The translations under genes were made by a program, and so were the position numbers. From the NCBI GenBank assembly GCA_015075175.1, contig JABTUV010000011.1:71392-135391 (forward strand): DNA of 64,000 nt, written 5' to 3'. Below the pieces are notes generated by a model. It saw only the letters and a list, made by a program, of their open reading frames with translations, did no database searches and was not told the origin of the DNA. Of the stretch, positions 52,072 through 60,098 are shown piece by piece. Source of the DNA: a bacterium (GTDB lineage Bacteria; Hinthialibacterota; Hinthialibacteria; H5-UNCL2). Positions within the stretch are counted from its first letter, which is position 1. The number at the start of each line of letters is the position of its first letter.

Positions 52072-53216
52072 CCCGCGGACGCTGGGCGGTGGCTGCCCTT
52101 GTGGGACTGGCGGCGGTGGTGGGGGCGGCGCTCTTTCTGCCGCAGATGTTGGACGCGCCGGAGATGCTGGCGCCCGGCGTGCGCTGCGAAACCCGCGTGC
52201 TGGCTGGCCCCGTGCGCCTGCATCTCTTGACGCTGGACCTGAAAACCGCCGACGCCCGTCTGGCCGTGCGCACCGCCGGCCCCTCACTCGCCAACCTGGC
52301 GTCGCTCGCCCAGATTGCCGCGCCCCGTGACGCCACCCAGGAAGTACTGGCGGCCGTCAACGCCGGCCAGTTCGACCGCGACGGCACTCCCATCGGACTG
52401 CTCGTGGTCGACAAGGCCATGCTGCGCGGCGGCCTGGGCCGTCCCACGCTCACCCTCAACGAGGAAGGCTCGCCCTTCATCTCGCGCTTCAGCTCCAGCC
52501 TCACCTACGCCACCCAGCAGTTCAAGGTGGGCCTGGAGGTCGAACGCTACAACCGGCCGGGCGCCGGAACCGTCTGCCTCTACAGCGACGCCTATCCCTT
52601 CGAGATCCCCGCGCCCACCGGCAGCCTTTTTCTCACCGTGCGGGGACTCCTGGCCCATGGCATCTACGCCGCCAAACCCACCTACGGGAGAATCACCGCG
52701 GTGGATGTGATCTCCGCCGCCACCACCATCGTGACTTCACCGGGACGACTTACCGTGCGCCTGGTGGGCCTGGATACCGACACGTTGTCCCAGATGCACT
52801 TCGTCAACCAGGTCGTCTCCATCAATCCCAGGATCGAGGGGCCGCTGTGGAGCGGGGAGATCACCTACGCCGTTGGCGGCAGCGACATTCTCCTCTCGGA
52901 GGGGCAGGTTCCGGCGGAATTGCGCGACGAGGAACGCATGGGGCTGGACAACCGGCGCGACGCCCGCACCGCGGTCGGTTACAGCCAGGACCACATGAAG
53001 ATCTTTCTCGCCGTGGTCGAGGGTGGACACGCGGGCAGCGTGGGCATGACGCTCTCGGAGCTGGCGCGCTTGCTCTTGGAGGAGAAGGCGTGGGACGCGC
53101 TCAACCTGGACGGCGGCGGCTCCTCGGGGCTGTGGGTCGCCGGTCGCGGCGTGGTCAGCGTCCCCGACTCCGCCCGCCCCATCAACAACGCCCTCGTGCT
53201 GGTCCGCAAACCGTAG
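52068..53216 (+). CDS. Phosphodiester glycosidase family protein (NAGPA domain, DUF2233)
   Basis: From the ATG at 52068 the product is 382 residues; the longer frame from 51477 is a shadow of exbB-exbD. An N-terminal signal anchor (WAVAALVGLAAVVGAALFL) precedes the NAGPA-like domain, known for removing N-acetylglucosamine from phosphodiesters and related exopolysaccharide processing. Hallmarks: AAVNAGQFDRDGTPIGLLV near residue 97, RTAVGYSQDHMKIFLAVVEG near 300, and LNLDGGGSSGLWVAGRG near 345. Coupling to ExbB/ExbD suggests the trio works together in envelope glycan handling, which is inference. The TAG stop is the edge of repeat R9. Confidence 0.88.
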   Translation: MTRGRWAVAALVGLAAVVGAALFLPQMLDAPEMLAPGVRCETRVLAGPVRLHLLTLDLKTADARLAVRTAGPSLANLASLAQIAAPRDATQEVLAAVNAGQFDRDGTPIGLLVVDKAMLRGGLGRPTLTLNEEGSPFISRFSSSLTYATQQFKVGLEVERYNRPGAGTVCLYSDAYPFEIPAPTGSLFLTVRGLLAHGIYAAKPTYGRITAVDVISAATTIVTSPGRLTVRLVGLDTDTLSQMHFVNQVVSINPRIEGPLWSGEITYAVGGSDILLSEGQVPAELRDEERMGLDNRRDARTAVGYSQDHMKIFLAVVEGGHAGSVGMTLSELARLLLEEKAWDALNLDGGGSSGLWVAGRGVVSVPDSARPINNALVLVRKP

Positions 53217-53450
53217 GGTGCGCACCGCGCACCGTCATTTGTCGGGTAAGTACGGATGGTGCGCCGTGCGCACCCTACGCTGGGCAGTCGGTGCGCCGTG
53301 CGCACCCTACGCTGGGCAGTCGGTGCGCCGTGCGCGCCCTACGCTGGGCAGTCGGTGCGCAGTGCGCACCCTACGCTGGGCAGTCGGTGCGCCGTGCGCA
53401 CCCTACGCTGGGGAGTCGGTGCGCCGTGCGCACCCTACGCCTGCCGCCGG
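53214..53450. repeat. Repeat R9 with 32-bp tandem array, between convergent genes
   Basis: About 5.9 units of 32 bp (GGTGCGCCGTGCGCACCCTA followed by CGCTGGGCAGTC) run from about 53257 to 53440 with few substitutions. An extra R9 palindrome (GGTGCGCACCGCGCACC) lies at the left edge. Each unit contains a GTGCGC/GCGCAC palindrome. The plus-strand gene and the minus-strand gene both take their TAG stop from GTAGGGTGCGCAC at the two outer edges. Confidence 0.9.
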
Positions 53451-54046
53451 AGCAGCACGATGTTGCGCGCGTAGGGCACGACGGTGAAGAGATAGCCCAG
53501 GATAAACACCAGGTCGCCCCGGATGAGGCTGTAAGCCAAGAGGATCGTCCCGCCCAGAAGGCTCACGTACCAGAACGACAACGGCAGCACGCTTCTTCCC
53601 TCCGACTCGCTCCTGACCCATTGGACGAAAAACCGGCTGCCGAAGACGGCGTTGCCCAGAAGCCCCAACCAGGTCCAGGCGTCCTTGACCGCTTCGTGCT
53701 CGTAGAACACGAACACCGGCACGCATCCCAACACCACCGCCGCGGCCAGGATCAGCCCGATGGGGGCGGGATTGCTGCGCGGACGGTAGTGGAGGAGCAA
53801 GTTGCGCGTGTAGGGGACGAGCGTCACCGCGAAGCCCAAAACAAACGGCAGCTCGCCTCGCCGGTAAGCGTACACGATCATGATAATGCTGGCCAGCCAG
53901 CTCAACCACCAGAACGCCACCGGCACGACCGAGCGCCGCTGGCGCTCGCTGGCGATCCATTGCAGCAGGACGCGGGCGGTGAAGAGCAGATTGCCGCAGA
54001 AGCCGAACAGCGTCCAGGCGGTGATCTCGAATCCGCCCATCGTCAT
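53435..54046 (-). CDS. Tandem lipid A biosynthesis N-terminal (LABN) domain membrane protein
   Basis: A 203-residue membrane protein made of two LABN (PF07578, PQ-loop-like) domains. The first has FTARVLLQWIASERQRRSVV, then PVAFWWLSWLAS (about 24-55). The second has FGSRFFVQWVRSESEGRSVL, then PLSFWYVSLLGG (about 135-166). Each has three helices. LABN domains occur next to or fused with polyprenyl-phosphate glycosyltransferases and lipid A enzymes. It starts two bases after the stop of the GT2 gene, so they form a pair. Its TAG stop is in repeat R9. Confidence 0.85.
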   Translation of the reverse strand: MTMGGFEITAWTLFGFCGNLLFTARVLLQWIASERQRRSVVPVAFWWLSWLASIIMIVYAYRRGELPFVLGFAVTLVPYTRNLLLHYRPRSNPAPIGLILAAAVVLGCVPVFVFYEHEAVKDAWTWLGLLGNAVFGSRFFVQWVRSESEGRSVLPLSFWYVSLLGGTILLAYSLIRGDLVFILGYLFTVVPYARNIVLLRRQA

Positions 54047-54047
54047 G

Positions 54048-54782
54048 TCAATCCTCGATCCTCCGGGCCACGATGCGGCGGTGGCGGCGGATCATCCATC
54101 GCACCGCCAACACGTCCTGCCAGGTCACGAGCAGCCTGCCCAGGTTGGTGTACTTGGACTTTCCGCGCGCGCGGGGGCGATGGTTGACGGGGATTTCGAC
54201 GACCGTCGCGCCCTCCAACCGGAGCAGCGTCGGCAGGAAGCGATGGATGCCGTTGAAGTATTTCAACCGCGTGACCTGGCTTTTACGCAGTCCCTTGACC
54301 GGGCAGCAGATGTCGGCCAGATGCTCGCCGGTCAGGCGGTTGCGGACGGCGTTGGCCAGCCGGCTGCCCCAGCGCCGCCAGACGCTGTCCCTGCGCCGGG
54401 CGCGGATGCCGCAGACCACGTCTGCCCCCTGCATCGCTTTCAGCACGGCGAACACGTCGCGTGGATCGCTCTGGCCGTCGCCGTCCAGGGTCACCAAGGT
54501 CTCCGCCGCGGCGAACTGGAAACCCGTGAGCATCGCCGCCGACTGGCCCACGTTACACTCGTGCTCGACCAGCGTGATGCGCGCGTCCTTTTTTCTCCAG
54601 TCGTGCAACCGCTCGCGCGTGCCGTCGGTACTGCCGTCGTCCACGAGCACGATCTCCACCCCGTCTCCCAGCGGCGCCAGTACCGAAAGGAGTTCCTCCA
54701 GGAGTGCGTCCACGCCCTCGATCTCGTTGTAGATGGGGATGACTACGCTCACGCTGGGCGCGGATTGAGGCCTCGGTTTCAT
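54048..54782 (-). CDS. GT2 family polyprenyl-phosphate glycosyltransferase (DPM1-like)
   Basis: A 244-residue soluble-type GT2 with the nucleotide-binding VSVVIPIYNEIEGV near residue 11, the donor loop VLVDDGSTDGT near 46 and the metal-binding TLDGDGQSDP near 98. LKYFNGIHRFLPTLLRLEGA near 170 and HRPRARGKSKYTNLGRL near 200 are typical of dolichol-phosphate mannose synthase-like enzymes. It would make a polyprenyl-P-sugar donor. The adjacent LABN protein is the usual companion. A GT-C type user of such a donor is the enzyme at 4844. Confidence 0.9.
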   Translation of the reverse strand: MKPRPQSAPSVSVVIPIYNEIEGVDALLEELLSVLAPLGDGVEIVLVDDGSTDGTRERLHDWRKKDARITLVEHECNVGQSAAMLTGFQFAAAETLVTLDGDGQSDPRDVFAVLKAMQGADVVCGIRARRRDSVWRRWGSRLANAVRNRLTGEHLADICCPVKGLRKSQVTRLKYFNGIHRFLPTLLRLEGATVVEIPVNHRPRARGKSKYTNLGRLLVTWQDVLAVRWMIRRHRRIVARRIED

Positions 54783-54988
54783 GTCCCGAGCACCATAGCA
54801 ACCTCTCGCGCCGACTTCCAGCGCCGATCGGTCCTAGGGGACCCATCCGTCCCATTCGCGTGCTTTCCAGTTGTCTCCCCCGGCCTTTTCTGCCAAACAA
54901 GCTCTCCGGGAAAGCGCCGGCATCCGTTACCCGGCGGGAAAGGAACCGTTAGGAAAACGATACCGGCGCTTGCCCGCGGGAGGTTAGA

Positions 54989-57900
54989 ATGCGCAATCAT
55001 TTGATTTTACTGGCTTTGGCCGCGATGCTCGGAGTGGGGCCGAGCGGCGCATGGGGCCGGGCGCCGCAGTTCATCCGGCATCCCAGCCTTTCACCCGACG
55101 GCGCCGAGATAGCTTTCGTCTACGAGGGCGACGTGTGGAAGGCGCCGCGGCGGGGCGGGCGGGCGACGCGCCTGACCAGCCACGCCGCCTACGACGTGCA
55201 GCCGCGCTTCTCCCCTGACGGCAAGTGGATCGCCTTCGCCAGCAATCGCACCGGCCTCTATGACACCTACGTGATGCCCGCCGGGGGTGGACCGGCGCGC
55301 CGGCTCACCTGGTACGACAGCCATTACGACACGCCCAACGCCTGGATGCCCGACAGCAAGCATCTGCTCATCACCACTTTCCGCGCGACCAGCTCGGACG
55401 TGTATCTCATCAGCCTGGAGGGCGAAACGCCGGTACGTGTCGGCTATGAACCATGGGAGGCGGAGTACGCGGCGGCGCCGTCCCCGGACGGCAAGTGGGT
55501 CGCCTTCTGCCGGCGCGCCGGCGCCGGCGCCTACTTCCGCTGGGGCTATCATGGCACGGACAACGCCGACATCTATCTGGCCGACTACGGCGTGCCCTGG
55601 ACCAACATCCGCCGTTTGACGACCCACGACGGCCACGACCTCTGGCCGCAGTGGAGTCCGGACGGGCGCACGCTCTATTTCTGTTCCAACCGCGACGGCG
55701 CCCCCAACGTCCATCGCATGAAGCTGGCGCCGGACGGAACGCCCGAGGGCGAACCGGAGGCGCTCACCCAGTTCACCGACGGCGGCCTGCACGGTCTCGA
55801 CGTCTCCGCCGACGGCCGCTGGATCGCCTTCGCGCGCGACTTCCAGCTCTACGTCATGCGCGCCGCCGGCGGCAAGCTGGAGAAAGTGGACATCCAGGTC
55901 TATACCGACGCCCCACGCGACCGGGTTACCTTCAACACTCTGCGCAGCGGCGTCACCGAGTACGCCCTCTCCCCCGACGGCAAGAAACTGGCCATGGTGG
56001 TCGAGGGGGACATCTTCATCAAGACCGCGGACGAAAAGACCTTCACCCGCCAGGTCACGAGCACCCCCTGGCGCGAGTGCCAGCCGGCGTGGGCGCCTGA
56101 TTCCCGGCGGCTGGTCTATGCCTCCATGCGCCACGGCAACCGCGATCTCTTCATCTATGACGCGGCCACCGGCAAGGAAGAGCTGCTGTGGGAGAAGACG
56201 CCCGAGAACGAGGCGCATCCGGCCTTTTCGCCCGACGGGGCTTGGATCGCGTATTTTGTGTCCGATACCACCATCGTGATCCGCAGCGAGACGGGCGAAG
56301 TCGCCTGGCGGCGCGTCAACCCGGACTTCAGCCGCGCCCTGACCGAGCGCGCCCCCTACGTATGGAGCGCGGACAGTCGTTGGTTGCTCTTCGAGCAGAA
56401 TGAGCCGCGCGATTGCCGCAGTTTCGGCGTCTTCAACCTGGAGAGCGGAGAAGTCCACACCCTCTCGCGCGTGGGGCGTTACGCGGGCGGAGCGGCCTGG
56501 AGCAGCGATGGACGCCTGGTGTTTGCCCTGCAGGAAGCCGACGATATGGACATCTACGCGCTGGATCCCGTACCGGCGACGCCGGACTTCCCCCTGCGGG
56601 ATTTCGAGCAATTGTTCGGCGCGAGCCGGCCGGAGCCGGCGGCGCGCGAGCGCCGCGCCGCGACCCAGGCGCGCAGCGCCTCCGGCCCCCAACTCATTCA
56701 CTTCGACTTCCACGACGTCGCGCGCCGCGCCCGCCAGTTGACCCCTACCGGCAGCGACGAATGGAACCCGGCCATCTCACCGGACGGCGACACGGCGTTT
56801 TTCACCTCCACCATGACCGGCCAGTCGCAAATCTACAGCCGCAGCACCGAGGGCATGGCGCCGGAGGCGCCGCGCCGCCGCCGCTTCGGCGGCGCCGCCG
56901 CCCCCAGTACCGACTTGCGCCAGCGCAACTCCTCCTCCGGCTTCAAGGGCGCCCTCTCCGTCTCCCCCGACGGCAAGTATCTCTACTATCTCAACTACTC
57001 CGACAATCTCGTGCATCGCCTCGAACTCGCCTCCGACCGCGACCTGGCGATGAACTTCGAGGTGGATGTACGGGTGGACGAGGCCGCCTTGTGGCGCGAG
57101 GCGCTGGTCGAGTCCGGCTGGCTGCTGGATCATTACTACTATGATCCACAGCATCACGGCGTGGACTGGACGTCGGTGGTGCGCCGCTACCAGCGGCTCC
57201 TGCCCGACTTGGTGACGCGCGAAGACTTCGGCGTGATGCTGGACATGATGTTCGGCGAGTTGCGCTCCTCGCATCTCTCCGTGTCCTGGGGCGACGAGTG
57301 GCGGCAGGGTGAACAGCCGGCGGGCATGACCGGCATCATCCTGGACCCCAGGGAATTGCTGCAAGGGCGGTTTGTGGTCGAGTCGGTCGAGCCGCACTCG
57401 GCCGCGACCCGACCGGAAGCCGATCTCTCGCCCGGCGAACGCATCCTGGCCGTGGATGGCGAGGTGCTGGAGGCGACCTCCAACTGGGACCGGCTGCTTT
57501 CGGGCAAGGTGGGCAAAGAGGTGCGGCTGCAAGTCGCCGCACCGGACGGCGCGACGCGCACCGCGTACCTTCTGCCCACGGCGTGGCGCTCCTTCTGGGA
57601 CCTGCAATACGAGAACTGGGTCGAGGATCGGCGCCGCCGCACGCATGAACTGTCGGGCGGACGCCTCGGCTACCTGCACATCCGCGAGATGGACCGGGCC
57701 TGCCTGGAGCGCTTCAAGCGGGACTTGCGCGACCAAGGCTCGCGCTACGAAGGAGTGGTCATCGATATCCGTCGCAATTACGGCGGCAACACCGCCATGG
57801 AGATGGTGGAGATTCTCAACAATCGCGCCTGGGCGTACACCGAGCGGCGCGGCCAGCCGCGCGTCAGCGAACCCTGGCGCCGCGGCCACGCCCTGGACGT

Positions 57901-58321
57901 CCCCAGCGTCATGCTGGTCAATCATCAATCCGTCTCCAACGCCGAGATGATGTCGGAGGGTTACCGCGCCCTGGGCCTCGGCAAAGTCGTGGGCATTCCC
58001 ACCGAGGGCGGCGTGATCTTCACTTCCAGCTATCGTTTGCTCAACGGCTTCACCATCCGGCGGCCCTTTGAGGGCATCTACACGGCGGCGGGGGAAAACT
58101 TCGAGGGCAAGGGACGTGAGCCGGACATCTACGTGGACGTGGACCCCAACGATTACCAGTCGGGCCGCGATCCGCAGTTGGAGCGCGCGGTCAAGGAGCT
58201 GTTGGCGCAGTTGGACGCTCAAACCCTGCAGGTCGATAAGCCGCAGAGTCCGCCGGTCCCCATCCGTCCCACCGAGGACCCCGAGGTGCGCGAGGACAAA
58301 CCCGCCAGCCGCGCCCGTTGA
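54989..58321 (+). CDS. Tricorn protease homolog (S41 family)
   Basis: A 1110-residue protein with a signal peptide (LILLALAAMLGVGPSGAWG) after GGGAGG. Residues 30-340 form a six-bladed TolB/WD-type propeller (e.g. PRFSPDGKWIAFASNRTGLY) and about 340-650 a second propeller. About 680-760 is a helical C1-type domain (LVESGWLLDHYYYDPQHHGV), then a PDZ domain (about 775-860), and the S41 catalytic domain from about 890. The nucleophile is Ser983 in NHQSVSNAEMM, with GVVIDIRRNYGGN before it. Tricorn trims peptides; the signal peptide suggests periplasmic use. Standalone gene. Confidence 0.93.
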   Translation: MRNHLILLALAAMLGVGPSGAWGRAPQFIRHPSLSPDGAEIAFVYEGDVWKAPRRGGRATRLTSHAAYDVQPRFSPDGKWIAFASNRTGLYDTYVMPAGGGPARRLTWYDSHYDTPNAWMPDSKHLLITTFRATSSDVYLISLEGETPVRVGYEPWEAEYAAAPSPDGKWVAFCRRAGAGAYFRWGYHGTDNADIYLADYGVPWTNIRRLTTHDGHDLWPQWSPDGRTLYFCSNRDGAPNVHRMKLAPDGTPEGEPEALTQFTDGGLHGLDVSADGRWIAFARDFQLYVMRAAGGKLEKVDIQVYTDAPRDRVTFNTLRSGVTEYALSPDGKKLAMVVEGDIFIKTADEKTFTRQVTSTPWRECQPAWAPDSRRLVYASMRHGNRDLFIYDAATGKEELLWEKTPENEAHPAFSPDGAWIAYFVSDTTIVIRSETGEVAWRRVNPDFSRALTERAPYVWSADSRWLLFEQNEPRDCRSFGVFNLESGEVHTLSRVGRYAGGAAWSSDGRLVFALQEADDMDIYALDPVPATPDFPLRDFEQLFGASRPEPAARERRAATQARSASGPQLIHFDFHDVARRARQLTPTGSDEWNPAISPDGDTAFFTSTMTGQSQIYSRSTEGMAPEAPRRRRFGGAAAPSTDLRQRNSSSGFKGALSVSPDGKYLYYLNYSDNLVHRLELASDRDLAMNFEVDVRVDEAALWREALVESGWLLDHYYYDPQHHGVDWTSVVRRYQRLLPDLVTREDFGVMLDMMFGELRSSHLSVSWGDEWRQGEQPAGMTGIILDPRELLQGRFVVESVEPHSAATRPEADLSPGERILAVDGEVLEATSNWDRLLSGKVGKEVRLQVAAPDGATRTAYLLPTAWRSFWDLQYENWVEDRRRRTHELSGGRLGYLHIREMDRACLERFKRDLRDQGSRYEGVVIDIRRNYGGNTAMEMVEILNNRAWAYTERRGQPRVSEPWRRGHALDVPSVMLVNHQSVSNAEMMSEGYRALGLGKVVGIPTEGGVIFTSSYRLLNGFTIRRPFEGIYTAAGENFEGKGREPDIYVDVDPNDYQSGRDPQLERAVKELLAQLDAQTLQVDKPQSPPVPIRPTEDPEVREDKPASRAR

Positions 58322-58530
58322 TTCCCCCTTTAACGAGGGGGTTGGGATAGTTATGCGGTGGACTTGTGGAGTAGCAACAATCGCAACCGACAAGCCTGAG
58401 CAACTGCATCAACAGAAACCGAAGACCCTGAGCGAAGCGCGAAGCGCGAAGTCGAAGGGTCGGCTTGGATGCTGAGGATTACCTTGATGCGGCCTCGGCT
58501 CCCTCCATAACAAGTGGGGTTGAGGGGGAT
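58319..58530. repeat. Repeat R4, copy 3
   Basis: The tricorn TGA is followed by TTCCCCCTTTAACGAGGGGG, a short hairpin. Then come CTGAGCAACTGCATCAACAG, AACCGAAGACCCTGAGCG, GTCGGCTTGGATGCTGAGGA and CTCCATAACAAGTGGGGTTG. It lies between two convergent genes. Confidence 0.7.
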
Positions 58531-59191
58531 TTACGCCCCCGCCGCCCCGCCTTCGCCCGCCCGCTGCCGCGCGAAGTAGGCCGCCTTTTCCAGCGAGGTG
58601 GTCATGTCCAGATCTTCGACATACACGTCGGCGGGCACGCGCAGGCGGACGGGAGCGAAATTGAGGATGCCGCGAATCCCCGCCGCCACCATGCGCTCGG
58701 CCACGTCCTGCGCCGCGTGTGCCGGAACGGTGATGATCCCCACGCCGATGTCCGATTGTCGCACCGTGTCGGCTGCCCTCCAGGCGATAATAGCGACAGC
58801 CGTGCACCACCCGGTCCACTTTCTCCGGGTCGGAGCCTGAACGCGCCACGATCGATGTTTGGGCCGGCGGCCGGTGAAGCGGTCTGAGCAGCGCGCGCCC
58901 CAGGTTGCCCACGCCCACCAGTCCCACCTGTTGCCCCGCCGGGTTGTCCAGAACCGCCGATGCTGTTCATCGTACCGAGCACCTGGTAGCGCGGTTGGGA
59001 CTGCCGGAATAGCTGATGACCATGAGGTCGCGTCGCACCTGGGCGGCGGAGGAGCCGGCGAGGGCGGCTACCTCCGTGCGTGAGTACACGCTGCGTACTC
59101 CGTCCGCGACGAGGCCCGACAGCAGCCGCCGGTAGAGGGAAAGCCGCCCGACCGTCCTCACTGAGACGGTCGAGATGTCCTTGCGGACCAT
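58531..59191 (-). pseudogene. rex: Redox-sensing transcriptional repressor Rex, broken by frameshifts
   Basis: ATG 59191 (GGGAGG four bases upstream) opens VRTVGRLSLYRRLLSGLVAD, then GVRSVYSRTEVAALAGSSAA and QVRRDLMVISYSGSP, the Rex winged-helix domain. The NAD(H)-binding domain follows in shifted phases: NPAGQQVGLVGVGNLGRALL, then DIGVGIITVPAHAAQDVAER, MVAAGIRGILNFAPVRLRVP and a C-terminal EDLDMTTSLEKAAYFARQ. Three or more shifts are needed. Rex senses the NADH/NAD+ ratio. The intact operator and promoter upstream argue for a live gene with sequence errors. Confidence 0.85.
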
Positions 59192-59218
59192 ATTGCCTCC
59201 CGCGTGCATAAGTCCAAT

Positions 59219-59238
59219 AATGTGAAGCGGTTCACAAT
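59219..59238. promoter_or_regulatory. Rex operator upstream of rex
   Basis: On the minus strand the site reads TTGTGAACCGCTTCACAT, one mismatch from the Rex consensus TTGTGAAnnnnTTCACAA. It lies between the -10 box and the rex start, so Rex would block its own transcription. Confidence 0.82.
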
Positions 59239-59265
59239 AATAGTCACCCCCCTCCCGCCTGTCAA
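59237..59265 (-). promoter_or_regulatory. Promoter of rex
   Basis: On the minus strand a perfect TTGACA (59265-59260), a 17-bp spacer and TATTAT (59242-59237) directly abut the Rex operator. The rex ATG is 46 bp downstream. Confidence 0.82.
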
Positions 59266-59359
59266 GGGCAATCGGACCCGGCCTGGGCAGCTGGACGCGC
59301 GGTGGGGCAGCCGGAAATGTGATGATTTTCACGATCCCGACCGCGTTCGCCCTCTGAGT

Positions 59360-59397
59360 GCGATTCTCATTGACGAGAATCGCTTCTCTGGTAAACT
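59360..59397 (+). promoter_or_regulatory. Promoter overlapped by a 9-bp inverted repeat (operator candidate)
   Basis: GCGATTCTC (59360-59368) and GAGAATCGC (59375-59383) form a perfect 9-bp inverted repeat around ATTGAC. The -35 hexamer TTGACG (59370-59375) sits inside it, followed after 16 bp by TAAACT (59392-59397). The layout fits a repressor-controlled promoter reading toward the 59588 gene. The regulator is unknown. The 190 bp after it show no convincing gene. Confidence 0.45.
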
Positions 59398-59587
59398 TGA
59401 AGCTGACAGGCGGAATGGCGCGGATTGGCGTCTCGTCCTATTCGCCGCGGGCGTAAGCCCCGACTCCTGCTGTGCCTGCTGCTGATTATTCGGCCGGCGG
59501 CCACTGCGCAATTATTGTCGTGATCGAGCAAATTGATTTGGCGCCCGGCACGAATGGCACGCAAGGTGGAAAGCGGGGGATGGGATC

Positions 59588-59806
59588 ATGCTGACGCACA
59601 ACCAGGTTCAGGCGGTGCTGGCGTTGCGCAACGACATTCGCAACGCCCACTCGCACTATCAGCAACTGTGGCAGATCGCGCGCGTCTGGTCGCCCACGCT
59701 GGACATGAAGGAAGACGTCCAGCGAGTGGGCCGCGACCTGGAGAAGCTGGAGGCTGACATCAGCATCCTGGTGCGCGACATGGCCACGGACAACGTAAAC
59801 GTGTAG
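59588..59806 (+). CDS. Small coiled-coil-like protein, unknown
   Basis: A 72-residue protein, mostly helical and charged (QAVLALRNDIRNAHSHYQQL, then DVQRVGRDLEKLEADISILV), starting at ATG after GGGGGATGGGATC. It has no signal or membrane segment. The heptad-like spacing suggests a short coiled coil. It follows the operator-overlapped promoter at 59360. I do not recognise the family. Confidence 0.5.
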   Translation: MLTHNQVQAVLALRNDIRNAHSHYQQLWQIARVWSPTLDMKEDVQRVGRDLEKLEADISILVRDMATDNVNV

Positions 59807-59905
59807 CGGCTCGCGGCGGCTGGGTAGCCTGCGCAGAGGCGCCGGGTCGCGATGCGCCACGGGCGGAGTCTGAGCACGGGCCGGCGCTGGCGCGTTTTTT
59901 GTTTG

Positions 59906-59960
59906 CAGCGGCGACATCTGGTCGCCGACCCCCCAATGGCGGCCTCCTGTCGCCGCTACC
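59906..59960. repeat. Repeat R10, copy 3
   Basis: GCAGCGGCGACATCTGGTCG and GGCGGCCTCCTGTCGCCGC form an inverted pair around CCCCCCAAT. It lies in the 290-bp gap before the prepilin gene. Confidence 0.6.
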
Positions 59961-59991
59961 ATCGCCGGGCAGTTTTGTTAAAAGTAGACTC

Positions 59992-60020
59992 TTGCCTTGG
60001 ACAACCGCCTTTGCTAACAT
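59992..60020 (+). promoter_or_regulatory. Promoter of the prepilin gene
   Basis: TTGCCT (59992-59997), a 17-bp spacer and TAACAT (60015-60020). A small inverted repeat, AACAT (60016-60020) and ATGTT (60028-60032), overlaps the -10 box. The ATG is at 60099 with GGGAGGGAACC before it. Confidence 0.45.
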
Positions 60021-60098
60021 AACTGTAATGTTCCTGTGCTGGTCTTGCGGTATGATTGAACGCACGCGCCCCGCCCCGCGCCATCCCGGGAGGGAACC

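Noticed and set aside
53257-53440. Possible CRISPR array
   Set aside because: Units are 32 bp and contiguous with no unique spacers, and there are no cas genes in the window.
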